From Dyadobacter sp. CY312 (GTDB taxonomy: Bacteria; Bacteroidota; Bacteroidia; Cytophagales; Spirosomataceae): a stretch of DNA of 64,000 bases. Both the position numbers and the translations under genes were made by a program. The stretch lies in NCBI RefSeq assembly GCF_021390535.1, contig NZ_JAJUXG010000001.1, positions 558,001 through 622,000 of the forward strand, given 5' to 3'. The notes under the pieces were generated by a model, which searched no databases, had not been told where the DNA came from, and worked only from the letters and a program-made list of their open reading frames with translations. Numbering within the stretch: position 1 is the stretch's first letter; each line of letters begins with the position of its first letter. Of the stretch, positions 49,624-59,235 are shown piece after piece.

Positions 49624-52242
49624 ATGGCAGAATCTCCTGGTGAAAACATTATCCCCATCAATATTGAGGACGAAATGCGTGGAGCGTATATCGATTATTC
49701 GATGTCCGTTATTATTTCCCGTGCGCTTCCCGATGTAAGAGATGGTTTAAAACCTGTCCATCGCCGCGTATTATTCGGTATGTCCGATTTAGGGGTCAAC
49801 TACAACAGATCTCATAAAAAGTCTGCACGTATAGTAGGTGAAGTTTTAGGTAAGTATCACCCTCATGGTGACTCATCTGTTTACAATACTATGGTACGTA
49901 TGGCCCAACCTTGGTCATTACGTTATCCATTGGTAGACGGTCAGGGAAACTTTGGTTCCGTTGATGGTGACAACCCAGCCGCAATGCGGTATACAGAGGC
50001 TCGTTTGAAAAGACTGGCTGATGAATTATTAAACGATTTGGGTAAAGACACTGTTGACTTTCAACCCAACTTTGATGACTCGTTGTCTGAGCCTTCGGTC
50101 TTGCCAGCAAAATTTCCGAACCTTTTAGTTAATGGTTCGTCTGGTATTGCAGTAGGTATGGCAACAAACATGGCACCTCATAACCTTACCGAGGTTGTAA
50201 ATGGCGTGTTGGCATATATCGACAACACTGATATTACCATTCCTGAATTGATGGAGCATGTAAAAGCTCCTGATTTCCCAACTGGTGGAACGATATATGG
50301 CTACCAGGGTGTAAGATCTGCTATGGAAACCGGTAGGGGAAGCATTGTTATTCGTTCAAAAGCGAATTTTGAAGTTTCTAAAACGGGTAAAGAGCAGATC
50401 ATCATTACCGAAATTCCTTACATGACCAATAAGGCTGCGATGATCGAAAGAATCGCAGGACTTATTAATGATAAGAAACTTGACGGAATCTCCGACATCC
50501 GCGATGAATCGGATAGAGACGGAATGCGTATCGTTTTTGATTTGAAAAAAGATGCAATTCCTAACATCGTTCTAAATCACCTTTACAAGTATACGCCACT
50601 TCAATCTTCATTTGGGGTAAACAACGTTGCTCTTGTAAAAGGCCGTCCGGTAATGCTGAATCTGAAAGATCTGATCAAGCATTACGTAGAACACCGCATT
50701 GTTGTAATCACACGTCGTACAGAATACGAACTTCGCGAAGCCGAAAAACGTGCTCACATTCTTGAAGGTTTACTTATTGCACTGGATAATCTGGATGCAG
50801 TAATCAATCTGATCAGAAGCGCACGTGATCCTGAAACTGCGAAAGTTGGTTTGATGGAGCAATTCGCACTTAGCGAAATTCAGTCAAAAGCAATTCTTGA
50901 ACTTCGTTTACAACGTCTTACAGGCCTTGAAAGAGAAAAAATTGTAAAAGAGTATGAGGAAATCATGGCTCTGATTACTGATTTGAGAGATATTCTTGCC
51001 AATGAATGGAGGAAATATGAGATCATTAAAACTGAATTAGGAGAAATTAAAGATCGCTACGGAGACGAACGCCGCACTCAGATTGAGTTTGCTGCCGAAG
51101 AATTCAGTGACGAAGACATGATTCCTGATGAAGAAATGCTTATCACAATTTCTCATGAAGGTTATATCAAACGTACTCCGTTAGCCGAATACCGTACACA
51201 AACAAGAGGTGGAGTAGGTTCTCGTGGTGTAAAAACAAAAGACTCTGATTTTACGGAGCATTTGTTCTCTGCAACCATGCTTAACTACCTGTTGATCTTT
51301 ACCGAATACGGTAAGTTGTTCTGGATGAAGGTTTACGAAGTTCCCGAAGGAAGCAAAATTTCCAAAGGCCGACCAATACAGAATTTGATCAGCCTTGAAA
51401 ATGGAGATTCCATACGTTCAGTGATCAACGTTAAAACGTTGACTAATGAGGATTACATCAAGAATAATTACCTCATTATGTGTACTGAGCAAGGTACAAT
51501 TAAGAAAACTTTGCTTGAAGCATACTCTCGTCCTCGTACCAATGGTATCATTGCGATCTCAATTCATGAAGGCGACCGCTTGTTGAATGTTGCACTTACT
51601 AATGGTGACAACGATATCGTTATCGCATCGAGTGCGGGACGTGCGGTAAGGTTCAATGAAAAAGGAGTGAGGCCAATGGGAAGAACAGCCGCTGGTGTGA
51701 GAGGTATTAACCTGACTGATCCTGAGAACAAGGTAATCGGAATGGTATGTATCAATCGCGAAGATGCGCAGTTACTTGTTGTTTCTGAGAATGGATTCGG
51801 AAAACGCTCTAACATAGATAGTTACCGTGTAACTAAACGTGGAGGAAAAGGAGTTTCAACCATGAATGCAACCGAGAAAGTTGGTAAACTGGTAGCAATT
51901 CGTGAGGTAACTGAACAAGACGATTTGATGATTATAACCAGAAATGGTATTGCGATCAGAATGAGCGTTCTTGATATTCGTCAGGCTGGAAGAAATACTC
52001 AGGGAGTGAAACTGATCAGACTAAGTAGTTCTGATGAAATTACTTCTGTGACGCGTATCCTGAAAGATCCGGATGAAAAGCAGGCCGAAGAATTGGATGA
52101 AGATGGAAATGTAATCGTTGCTGAAAAATCACCTGATATTATTGTCTCTGAGGATGACGATTTAGAGGAAATTGTCGACGAGGAAGAAGTGGATGAGGAG
52201 GAAGGTGAAGATGATTCTGACGAAGAGGATGCCGCAGAATAG
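49624..52242 (+). CDS. gyrA: DNA gyrase subunit A
   Basis: An 872-aa type IIA topoisomerase subunit. Catalytic Tyr123 is in [10 protein letters not shown]. The quinolone-pocket sequence [10 protein letters not shown] covers residues 79-88. The C-terminal beta-pinwheel carries the GyrA box in the [10 protein letters not shown] region (about 521-530). The last 60 residues are a long Glu/Asp tail. It introduces negative supercoils with GyrB, which is not in this window. It is preceded by a 277-base gap and followed by a TPR gene. Asn88 is the position equivalent to E. coli Asp87. Confidence 0.95.
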   Translation: MAESPGENIIPINIEDEMRGAYIDYSMSVIISRALPDVRDGLKPVHRRVLFGMSDLGVNYNRSHKKSARIVGEVLGKYHPHGDSSVYNTMVRMAQPWSLRYPLVDGQGNFGSVDGDNPAAMRYTEARLKRLADELLNDLGKDTVDFQPNFDDSLSEPSVLPAKFPNLLVNGSSGIAVGMATNMAPHNLTEVVNGVLAYIDNTDITIPELMEHVKAPDFPTGGTIYGYQGVRSAMETGRGSIVIRSKANFEVSKTGKEQIIITEIPYMTNKAAMIERIAGLINDKKLDGISDIRDESDRDGMRIVFDLKKDAIPNIVLNHLYKYTPLQSSFGVNNVALVKGRPVMLNLKDLIKHYVEHRIVVITRRTEYELREAEKRAHILEGLLIALDNLDAVINLIRSARDPETAKVGLMEQFALSEIQSKAILELRLQRLTGLEREKIVKEYEEIMALITDLRDILANEWRKYEIIKTELGEIKDRYGDERRTQIEFAAEEFSDEDMIPDEEMLITISHEGYIKRTPLAEYRTQTRGGVGSRGVKTKDSDFTEHLFSATMLNYLLIFTEYGKLFWMKVYEVPEGSKISKGRPIQNLISLENGDSIRSVINVKTLTNEDYIKNNYLIMCTEQGTIKKTLLEAYSRPRTNGIIAISIHEGDRLLNVALTNGDNDIVIASSAGRAVRFNEKGVRPMGRTAAGVRGINLTDPENKVIGMVCINREDAQLLVVSENGFGKRSNIDSYRVTKRGGKGVSTMNATEKVGKLVAIREVTEQDDLMIITRNGIAIRMSVLDIRQAGRNTQGVKLIRLSSSDEITSVTRILKDPDEKQAEELDEDGNVIVAEKSPDIIVSEDDDLEEIVDEEEVDEEEGEDDSDEEDAAE

Positions 52243-52322
52243 GTATGATTTTTGTAGAATTTGTATTTATTAATTTATATTTAGCTTTTCGAATTAACCA
52301 ATCACAATAAAAGTTAAGATCT

Positions 52323-53774
52323 ATGAAAAAAATGTTTTTTGTGTCTGCACTTACCCTTTGTAGCTTATCTGCATTTTCGCAGGACGCTATCAATAAGGCG
52401 ATGGTAGATCAATTTCGTAAGGATAAAGAGAAAAGTGATAAAGATGTAAGCGATCCTAAAAATAGTGCCAAAGCTGCTTTCTGGATGGAAAGAGCAAAAC
52501 TATATGAAAATATAGCAATGTCAGGTTCGGAAGTAGATTCCAGTGCTGCAAAAACTGCCCTTGAATCTTACAAAAAAGTAGTTGAACTTGATTTGACGAA
52601 AAAAGGTGAGCCTGGGAAGTCATCCAAGGAAGCAACAAATATTTTGAGTGGAGGAGAAGGTACATCTCTTTTCAATGCATTTGTAAAGCAAGGTGCTGAA
52701 AAGTATCAGACTAAAAATCTTACAGGCGCTTTGGAAATGTTCCAACTGGCTCAGACGATTAACAAGAAAGATACAACTGCGGCGTTGTACGGTGGTATTG
52801 CTGCACAACAGATCGATAAGAAAGACGAAGCAAAAACGCAGTTCGAAAATTACATTGCTAATGGTGGAAAAGATCCAAGCGTATTCTACGGTTTGGCCCA
52901 ATTATACCGCGCTGATAATAACTTCGACAAGTCGATTGAAATCCTGAACAAAGGATTGGAAAAATCGCCAGGTAACAAGGACCTAAAATCGGAAGTGGTT
53001 AACATTTTGCTAGCATCAGGAAAAGAAGATCAAGCCATCAATGAGTTGACAGCTTTGAGCAAATCAGATCCTACGAATGTTCAGAACCTCGTGAACCTTG
53101 CAATTTTGTATGACAACACAAATACAAAAACGCTTAGCAAAATCAAGGAAATTCAGGACAAGCTGGGCTCAGGAACATCTAAGGTGGATAACCTTAAGAA
53201 AACCATTGACAGTGAAAAAGGTAAAGTAGAAGTTTTCGATGGTGAGGTTAAGCGTATTTCTGCGTTGATCAAAAAGAAACCGACTGCAGATCTTAAGCGT
53301 CAGTTGGAAGATGTGAATACAAAGAAAAAAGAATCACTGGCTGCAATTGCTGACACTGAGGCAAAAATTAAAGAAGCTCAGGAATCTGCAAAAGGTAACG
53401 ACAATGCTGCTCTTGAAAAAGAGTTGGCTGACTTGAAAGCGAAGCAGGCAACGGCGGCTACTGAATCAGTTGCTAACTATAAAAAGGTTTTGGAAATTGA
53501 TGCAAACAATTACGATGCATTGTACAACCTTGGAGCAGTTTACTTCAACGAAGCGGTTCAGCTGAAAAAGGAAGTTGATAATATGAACATGACAGATTAC
53601 CAGGCACGCGGTAAAGAAATTGAAGGACGTGTTTGTGGTCGTTTCAAAAAATCAAAGCCATTCTTTGAAAAAGCTATCAAGGCAAAAGATGAGGCAGAAG
53701 CAAAAGAAGCACTTGAAAATGCAACCAACATTATCGCTCAACTTGAAGGTAAAGGAATTACCTGCATTGACTAA
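52323..53774 (+). CDS. Secreted TPR-repeat protein
   Basis: A 483-aa protein with a signal peptide (MKKMFFVSALTLCSLSAFSQ, cleavage near residue 20). TPR-like helices occur around 80-240 (pattern ALEMFQLAQ, AALYGGIAA, VFYGLAQLYR, SIEILNKGLEK) and again near 385-400 (YDALYNLGAVYFNEA), split by a long Lys/Glu coiled coil (about 280-365). It is a periplasmic or outer-membrane scaffold common in Bacteroidota; the partner is unknown. A terminator-like hairpin follows at 53793-53827. Confidence 0.7.
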   Translation: MKKMFFVSALTLCSLSAFSQDAINKAMVDQFRKDKEKSDKDVSDPKNSAKAAFWMERAKLYENIAMSGSEVDSSAAKTALESYKKVVELDLTKKGEPGKSSKEATNILSGGEGTSLFNAFVKQGAEKYQTKNLTGALEMFQLAQTINKKDTTAALYGGIAAQQIDKKDEAKTQFENYIANGGKDPSVFYGLAQLYRADNNFDKSIEILNKGLEKSPGNKDLKSEVVNILLASGKEDQAINELTALSKSDPTNVQNLVNLAILYDNTNTKTLSKIKEIQDKLGSGTSKVDNLKKTIDSEKGKVEVFDGEVKRISALIKKKPTADLKRQLEDVNTKKKESLAAIADTEAKIKEAQESAKGNDNAALEKELADLKAKQATAATESVANYKKVLEIDANNYDALYNLGAVYFNEAVQLKKEVDNMNMTDYQARGKEIEGRVCGRFKKSKPFFEKAIKAKDEAEAKEALENATNIIAQLEGKGITCID

Positions 53775-53792
53775 TATTTTTTAGAAGCATAG

Positions 53793-53827
53793 AATGAGAG
53801 GAGCACCGGATTGGCGCTCCTCTCATT
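53793..53827 (+). terminator. Hairpin after the TPR gene
   Basis: AATGAGAGGAGC (53793-53804) pairs perfectly with GCTCCTCTCATT (53816-53827). The T-run after it is short, so termination may be partial. Confidence 0.65.
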
Positions 53828-54088
53828 TACGAAAATCTATTTAACATAATATAAATTATACAACAAACTAATATCCACATTTTCTTAAGTATTCGTAATA
53901 CGAACTCAATGAGATTAAATCAAACCGAACCATTATGCAGAAATAAATTTCTGTTCAATTCTCGCGGCTATCAATTCTATCAAAATCGCCCTTAAAATAT
54001 TAGTTTTCAATTATTTAAGGGTAAATTTTAACCTATTTGAATCGCTTAGCTAAAATTGATCTAATGGTCTTTTTATTAAAAGTGCACA

Positions 54089-54134
54089 AAAAATGGCTAC
54101 AATTTAGACCTAAATCTAAATTGTAGCCATTTTT
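54089..54134 (-). terminator. Long terminator of the isomerase pair
   Basis: AAAAATGGCTACAATTTAGA pairs with its exact complement (20 bp) over a six-base loop. On the leftward transcript it ends in TTTTT. It is placed 13 bases after the stop at 54147. Confidence 0.85.
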
Positions 54135-54146
54135 GCATTAAAACTT

Positions 54147-55037
54147 TCAGGCTACATCACAAATCTCAACACCTTGTTTTAAGGATGCCAACTGATCAGC
54201 ACGTTTTGGTATAAACTCCTGAGCCACAAAGCCTTTGTAACCAGTTTCAACAATTGCTTTCATGATGGCAGGATAATAAAGTTCCTGTGTTTCATCAATT
54301 TCATTTCTTCCCGGAACACCACCCGTGTGATAATGCCCAATATATTTGTGGTATTCTTTGATGGTTGCAATTACATCACCTTCCATAATTTGCATATGGT
54401 AAATGTCATAGAGTAATTTGAATTTTTCCGAACCAATCATTTCACAAAGTCCGGCTCCCCATTCCGTACGATCACACATGTAATCCCGGTGATTAACTTT
54501 ACTGTTAAGCAATTCCATGATTAATGTAATGTTGTATTTTTCAGCTGACGGTATCAGGCGTTTCAATCCGACCGCACAATTTCTCATTCCATCGATATCT
54601 GACATACCACGGCGATTTCCCGAAAAACAGATAACTGTTGTATAACCAGCGGCCTGCAATTTCGGAAAAAGCTCCTCGTAACTTTTCACCAGCTCGTCGT
54701 GATTTGCCGGATCATTAAAACCTTTTTCAATTCCCATTCCAGCACCATTCGGCAAGGCACAGGTCAATCCGTATTTTTTAAGAACCGGCCATTCGTCAGG
54801 TCCAAGAAGTTCAATGGATTTTATCCCCATTTTCTTACATTCCTGAGCAAAGGTATCAAGGGGTATTTTTCCATAACACCACTTGCATACCGAATGATTA
54901 ATTTTCCCTTTCAATTCAGGACCTAAAATAGTTTCCGCTCTCGTTATTGCTGCTGATAGAGAATGTGGGACTACCGCAACTCCAGAAAGCGCCGCAATAC
55001 TTTTCATTACATTCCGTCTGCTGTATTTTGATTTCAT
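54147..55037 (-). CDS. Exported sugar isomerase/epimerase-like protein (copy 1)
   Basis: A 296-aa protein with a Tat-type signal (SRRNVMKSIAALSGV). The TIM barrel is of the xylose-isomerase-like/hydroxypyruvate-isomerase type: MELLNSKVNHRDY, LLYDIYHMQIMEGD, HYHTGGVPGRNEID and VAQEF supply the Glu, Asp/His, His and Glu of the metal site. It is very similar over its whole length to the gene just upstream (11-base gap). It probably acts in the periplasm on a sugar or sugar acid. Confidence 0.75.
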   Translation of the reverse strand: MKSKYSRRNVMKSIAALSGVAVVPHSLSAAITRAETILGPELKGKINHSVCKWCYGKIPLDTFAQECKKMGIKSIELLGPDEWPVLKKYGLTCALPNGAGMGIEKGFNDPANHDELVKSYEELFPKLQAAGYTTVICFSGNRRGMSDIDGMRNCAVGLKRLIPSAEKYNITLIMELLNSKVNHRDYMCDRTEWGAGLCEMIGSEKFKLLYDIYHMQIMEGDVIATIKEYHKYIGHYHTGGVPGRNEIDETQELYYPAIMKAIVETGYKGFVAQEFIPKRADQLASLKQGVEICDVA

Positions 55038-55048
55038 TGTTTTAAGGT

Positions 55049-55942
55049 TTATGCTATGTCACAAATTTTTACAGCTTGACTCAATGAAGCAATATCGTCT
55101 TTCCGGCTTGGTACAAATTCCTGTCCAACATACCCTTTGTATCCGGTTTCGACAATTGCCTTCATAATAGCCGGATAATAAAGTTCCTGGCTTTCGTCAA
55201 TTTCATTTCTTCCTGGTACACCGCCAGTGTGATAATGAGCAATGTACTTATGATACTTCCGGATGGTTGCAATTACGTCGCCTTCCATAATTTGCATATG
55301 GTAAATATCATAAAGTAACTTGAACTTATCGGAACTTACCATTTCACACAACCCGGCTCCCCAGGAAGTTTTGTCACACATGTAATCTCTATGGTCTACC
55401 TTGCTATTAAGCAATTCCATTACCAACGTGACGTTGTGTTTTTCCGCAAGAGGCAACAATTTTCTAATTCCCATTGCACAATTTCTCATCCCATCAATAT
55501 CGCTCATTCCCCGACGGTTTCCGGAGAAACATATTATCTTGTCATATCCGGCAGCCTGCACTTTGGGAATCACATCTGTGAAATCTCTTATCAATGCTTC
55601 ATGGTTTGCCGGATCACAAAATCCCTTATCCAAACTTCTCGTCGCTCCTTCTCCCCAAGGTAATGCACAAGTCAATCCGTTCTTCTTTAGAACTGGCCAC
55701 TCCTCTGGTCCACACAATTCAATGGATGTTATACCAATTTTTTTTGCCTCTTGTGCCAGAGTTTCAAGTGGAATTTTACTGTAACACCATCTACAAACTG
55801 AATGGTTGATTTTTCCATTTAAATTTTGACCAAGTACCTCATTATTTTTTGCAAACACAGAGCTCAACGTCAAAGGCGGAAGAGCAACTGCGCCGACCAC
55901 TATACTTTTTAATACTTCCCTTCTACTGGAAACCAAGGTCAT
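55049..55942 (-). CDS. Exported sugar isomerase/epimerase-like protein (copy 2)
   Basis: A 297-aa paralogue of the downstream gene. It has the same Tat-like start (SRREVLKSIVVGAVALPPLTLSS) and the same metal-site blocks (MELLNSKVDHRDY, LLYDIYHMQIMEGD, HYHTGGVPGRNEID, VGQEF). The pair clearly arose by tandem duplication; differences concentrate in the N-terminal third. Both are close to the haem dehydrogenase and SusCD genes, so they may serve one glycan pathway. Confidence 0.75.
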   Translation of the reverse strand: MTLVSSRREVLKSIVVGAVALPPLTLSSVFAKNNEVLGQNLNGKINHSVCRWCYSKIPLETLAQEAKKIGITSIELCGPEEWPVLKKNGLTCALPWGEGATRSLDKGFCDPANHEALIRDFTDVIPKVQAAGYDKIICFSGNRRGMSDIDGMRNCAMGIRKLLPLAEKHNVTLVMELLNSKVDHRDYMCDKTSWGAGLCEMVSSDKFKLLYDIYHMQIMEGDVIATIRKYHKYIAHYHTGGVPGRNEIDESQELYYPAIMKAIVETGYKGYVGQEFVPSRKDDIASLSQAVKICDIA

Positions 55943-56245
55943 TTTTCTGTACCGTTTTAAGTTAATATATGGTTCAATAAATCTGGATAGCCCCTACCCT
56001 TTTATATTTAAAACTAAGTAACGTACTGCAAATCAACGTATTGAAAATAAATGAAATGTCATACAAACAGTTAAAATAAAGCATTCGAAGCTATAAAAAT
56101 TTTATATAAAAAGCTTCAAATATTTAAACTTTATTGATTTTTTCTTCACTGCAATCCAAACAAAAGTGGTGCCGTACCTGACTATATGTCAATGCTACGG
56201 CACCACTTTATTAAGAATATTTAATGCGATTCTACTCTATAATTC
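55943..56245. other. Non-coding stretch upstream of the isomerase pair
   Basis: 303 AT-rich bases between leftward genes. It holds the terminator of the haem dehydrogenase gene (56163-56209) and presumably the promoter of the isomerase pair; I could not place a convincing TAnnTTTG/TTG pair. Confidence 0.6.
56163..56209 (-). terminator. Terminator of the haem dehydrogenase gene
   Basis: AAAGTGGTGCCGTA (56163-56176) pairs perfectly with TACGGCACCACTTT (56196-56209) over a 19-base loop, with a T-run (TTTTG) after it on the leftward strand. Confidence 0.7.
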
Positions 56246-58951
56246 TTATCTTCCCGTCTTTTTTCCAGTACCTGCTTTTTCTGAGTAAATAGGATTATTC
56301 TTATTTCCCCCAGACATAAGATAAGCGACGAGATCCCTTAATTCAGTAGGATTAAGACCATTAATTAGTCCAGGCAACATCACAGAAACCGTGGAAAGCT
56401 TACTTGAAACTACCTGTTTCTTGCTTAGTTTTCTTACCGTTTTAGAATCAAAAGGATTTTGCGCAATGTAATAGAAATTGGCATCTTCGTTCAACTGGCG
56501 GCCAACAACCGATTCTCCACTTTTAAGTGTGTATGCAATTGAACCGAATTGATCCGAGATCGTCTTATCTGGCTCGATGATTGCTTCCAACATATCTTTT
56601 GCCGAGAAACGAGTTCCTAATTGCGTTAAATCTGGTCCTACATCAGCCCCCTCGCCCTGTATCGTATGGCAGCGATTGCAAAGAACGGCTGAGTAAATCA
56701 TTTTGCCGCGTTCGAAATCACTATTTGAAAGACTGTCCTGTACTGCCGTAACTGCGTCATTCAGTTTCCAGCTGCGACCAGGACCTTTTGGAGAATACAA
56801 CTTGGCAAGATCATTACCAGAACCCGTAAGTAACTCAGCACCAGATAATTTGTTATAATATTCCACCTTATCTTTCGGTACATTTTTCAAAGCCAGCTGG
56901 CGGGCTTTGTCAATGAAACCAATGTAACTGCGACCACCCTGATAACTAAATGCTTTATGATACCATTTGAAATATTTTTCTCGCAGTTCTGGAGTCCAGC
57001 CGGTTTTAGCACTACTCAGCATCATTGCATAAAACATCTGCTGCTGTGGCGGCATCTTTTCCAACAAACCAGCTAAATCCAAACCATACTGTGGATTTCT
57101 CAAAATCAGATCGGCCGAAGCAGTTACCATTTCATTGTCTTTATCATCAAATTTCTCATTTTTCTCGATCAGAGAAATCGTTTTTTCGACTGCCTTTGGT
57201 GCCTCAAGAGTAATCAGAATCTTACTAAGGAAACGGTTTTGCAAAGCACTAGCAGACGGAAACTTAGGATTGAGGTATGAAATTACGGCTTGTTTGGTTG
57301 CTTCGTCGGGCTGTCCTGTTCGGTACAGTGTGATCTCAACCGCACGTAGCAATGCCTGTTTTTGCAAATCGTCCAGTTTCGTGTAGTCAATTTTTGAAAG
57401 ACCTTTCAAAATTGGCGCTCCTATTTTAGTTGAGTCCCCGTTACGTGCCAGTGCTATAGAGGCGTAAATTAATGTCTGCGGATCTTTTTCAGCATACACT
57501 TTATCCTGCCATTCGGTAACAGGTTGATGTTCAATTGCTAGCCGGGCCGCAAAACGTAAAAATCTATCTGCACTTTTTAGATAAGGCCATGCTGTTGCAA
57601 CAGCTTTAGGATCTGCTTTAACATGGAATTTTTCCAGTTCCGTACGCTGCTTATGTTCAGTTGTAATTACTGGCGTCACTGTATTTGCGCCCGCAGGAAT
57701 ATTCTTATAGTCTTCGTAGTAAACCCGATAAAGATCGGATTCCAGACGACGCCCCCCAGTAAGGAAATATAGAGCTCCATCCGGACCAATTGCGCCATCA
57801 GTTAAAGGAAGAGGTGCTCCGGATAAAAATTCCTGATGGTCAGCCGTGTATGTCGATCCTTGTGGTTTGAGATGTAATCCGTGCACTATACCAAAACTCC
57901 AGTCAAAAGCCAATAGCGTATTTTTATATTTTGCAGGAAATCTGGCTTTATCCAGATAAATAAGGTTTGTTGGAGATCCCTGCCCTATATTCATCACAGG
58001 CGAAAGGAAATCGGCAAATGACGGGGAAGTATTGGCAGAACCTGTTCTCCATCCGTAATCACCGGCACTTGTTGCATGACAAACTCTTGTTGGACGATAC
58101 CAGGGTGTACCAAAATCCCACTCCATATCTGAATCATAAATGAAAAGATCCCCTGCTTCATTGAAAGCGATGTCGTATGCATTACGATAACCCGCACTCA
58201 CCAGCTCCCAGCTTTTTCCCTCAGGATCCGTTTTCGCTATCCATCCACCAGGCGCATGTCGGTCACCGGCGTGTCCTCGCGGATCCTTAATGAACGGAAA
58301 AAGGTTATCATTTTTCCAGTTAGGCAGTAACCGATAGATATCCATCTTAGGCAGATCCGTAAAATTACCAGCGACAACGTAAAGCGATTTTTTGTCAGGT
58401 GATAGTACAATGCTGTGTGGACCGTGTTCGCCCTCACCTTTCAAAGGTTTTATTAAAGTGATTTTATCATACTGATCGTTATTGTCGGTGTCCTGCAACC
58501 TGTATAATCCACTTCCCTTGGGAAATTTGGGATTTTCACGGTTGTTAATCATTACATACAAGCTATTGAAAGCATATAGCAAACCGTGAGCGTAGCCCAT
58601 AGCAACTTTTGCTGTGTCTCCCTCTACCCTCAGCGTTTCTACCTTTGGTTTTTCGTCTGAGCCAATGGCCGGTAGTTCCAGCCTAAAAAGCCCACCGTAC
58701 TGATCAGAGGTAATCATTCTTCCTTTGTCATCGAATGCCATCGACACCCAGGATCCGTTCTTTTCTTCGGAAGGGCTATACAAATGCTCTGCTTTGAAGC
58801 CTTCGGGTAATTTTATTTTGTCCACCTTTGAGGATCCCGGTGGCTGATGTTTTGCGGACCGGTTACTCAACAGCACCCCACTACCAACTCCAACGGCCAC
58901 GATTACGGCTAGCGAGGTTGATAGTTTTAACCATTTTTTCTTTGTGTACAT
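56246..58951 (-). CDS. Sugar-dehydrogenase-like beta-propeller with haem-c domain
   Basis: A 901-aa protein. An N-terminal anchor (LSTSLAVIVAVGVGSGVLL) is followed by a six-bladed propeller of the PQQ-sugar-dehydrogenase/'membrane-bound dehydrogenase' type (about 45-420), a HEAT-like helical region (about 430-680), then a C-terminal cytochrome c with CNRCH at 758-762 and VMLPGL as likely axial Met. This is the Pirellula/Verrucomicrobium-type haem-binding architecture. It would oxidise a sugar-derived substrate in the periplasm and pass electrons to the respiratory chain. Confidence 0.75.
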   Translation of the reverse strand: MYTKKKWLKLSTSLAVIVAVGVGSGVLLSNRSAKHQPPGSSKVDKIKLPEGFKAEHLYSPSEEKNGSWVSMAFDDKGRMITSDQYGGLFRLELPAIGSDEKPKVETLRVEGDTAKVAMGYAHGLLYAFNSLYVMINNRENPKFPKGSGLYRLQDTDNNDQYDKITLIKPLKGEGEHGPHSIVLSPDKKSLYVVAGNFTDLPKMDIYRLLPNWKNDNLFPFIKDPRGHAGDRHAPGGWIAKTDPEGKSWELVSAGYRNAYDIAFNEAGDLFIYDSDMEWDFGTPWYRPTRVCHATSAGDYGWRTGSANTSPSFADFLSPVMNIGQGSPTNLIYLDKARFPAKYKNTLLAFDWSFGIVHGLHLKPQGSTYTADHQEFLSGAPLPLTDGAIGPDGALYFLTGGRRLESDLYRVYYEDYKNIPAGANTVTPVITTEHKQRTELEKFHVKADPKAVATAWPYLKSADRFLRFAARLAIEHQPVTEWQDKVYAEKDPQTLIYASIALARNGDSTKIGAPILKGLSKIDYTKLDDLQKQALLRAVEITLYRTGQPDEATKQAVISYLNPKFPSASALQNRFLSKILITLEAPKAVEKTISLIEKNEKFDDKDNEMVTASADLILRNPQYGLDLAGLLEKMPPQQQMFYAMMLSSAKTGWTPELREKYFKWYHKAFSYQGGRSYIGFIDKARQLALKNVPKDKVEYYNKLSGAELLTGSGNDLAKLYSPKGPGRSWKLNDAVTAVQDSLSNSDFERGKMIYSAVLCNRCHTIQGEGADVGPDLTQLGTRFSAKDMLEAIIEPDKTISDQFGSIAYTLKSGESVVGRQLNEDANFYYIAQNPFDSKTVRKLSKKQVVSSKLSTVSVMLPGLINGLNPTELRDLVAYLMSGGNKNNPIYSEKAGTGKKTGR

Positions 58952-59158
58952 TTTACAGTTCAGAGTTTAAGTAATTAAGATTTATAACAGAATTTGGTGA
59001 TAACAACCGAGAGAATCTTTCCTTTTCACAAGCACTATTCTCAAATAAAACAAAATAAAACTTGGGAAAGTATAATGGATACAATTATAAGTGTATTATG
59101 TTAGGTCACTATCCTGTTGTGTCTGGACTTCTGGATTTTTAAGTAAATTCTAACAAAA

Positions 59159-59206
59159 TTAACCAGAGATCCTAGGCTTGTAATTGCTCTAAAGCTCTCT
59201 GGTTAA
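59159..59206 (-). terminator. Terminator of the SusC-SusD transcript
   Basis: TTAACCAGAGA (59159-59169) pairs exactly with TCTCTGGTTAA (59196-59206). It lies about 30 bases after the SusD stop on the leftward strand. Confidence 0.6.
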
Positions 59207-59235
59207 TCAATACAATCAGACTTCAAACTCAACTT

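Larger units (their letters stand above)
53775..54146. other. Non-coding stretch with two hairpins
   Basis: 372 bases without a supported gene. It holds the hairpins listed separately at 53793-53827 and 54089-54134. The AT-rich part between them shows no promoter or RNA gene that I can support. Confidence 0.7.
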
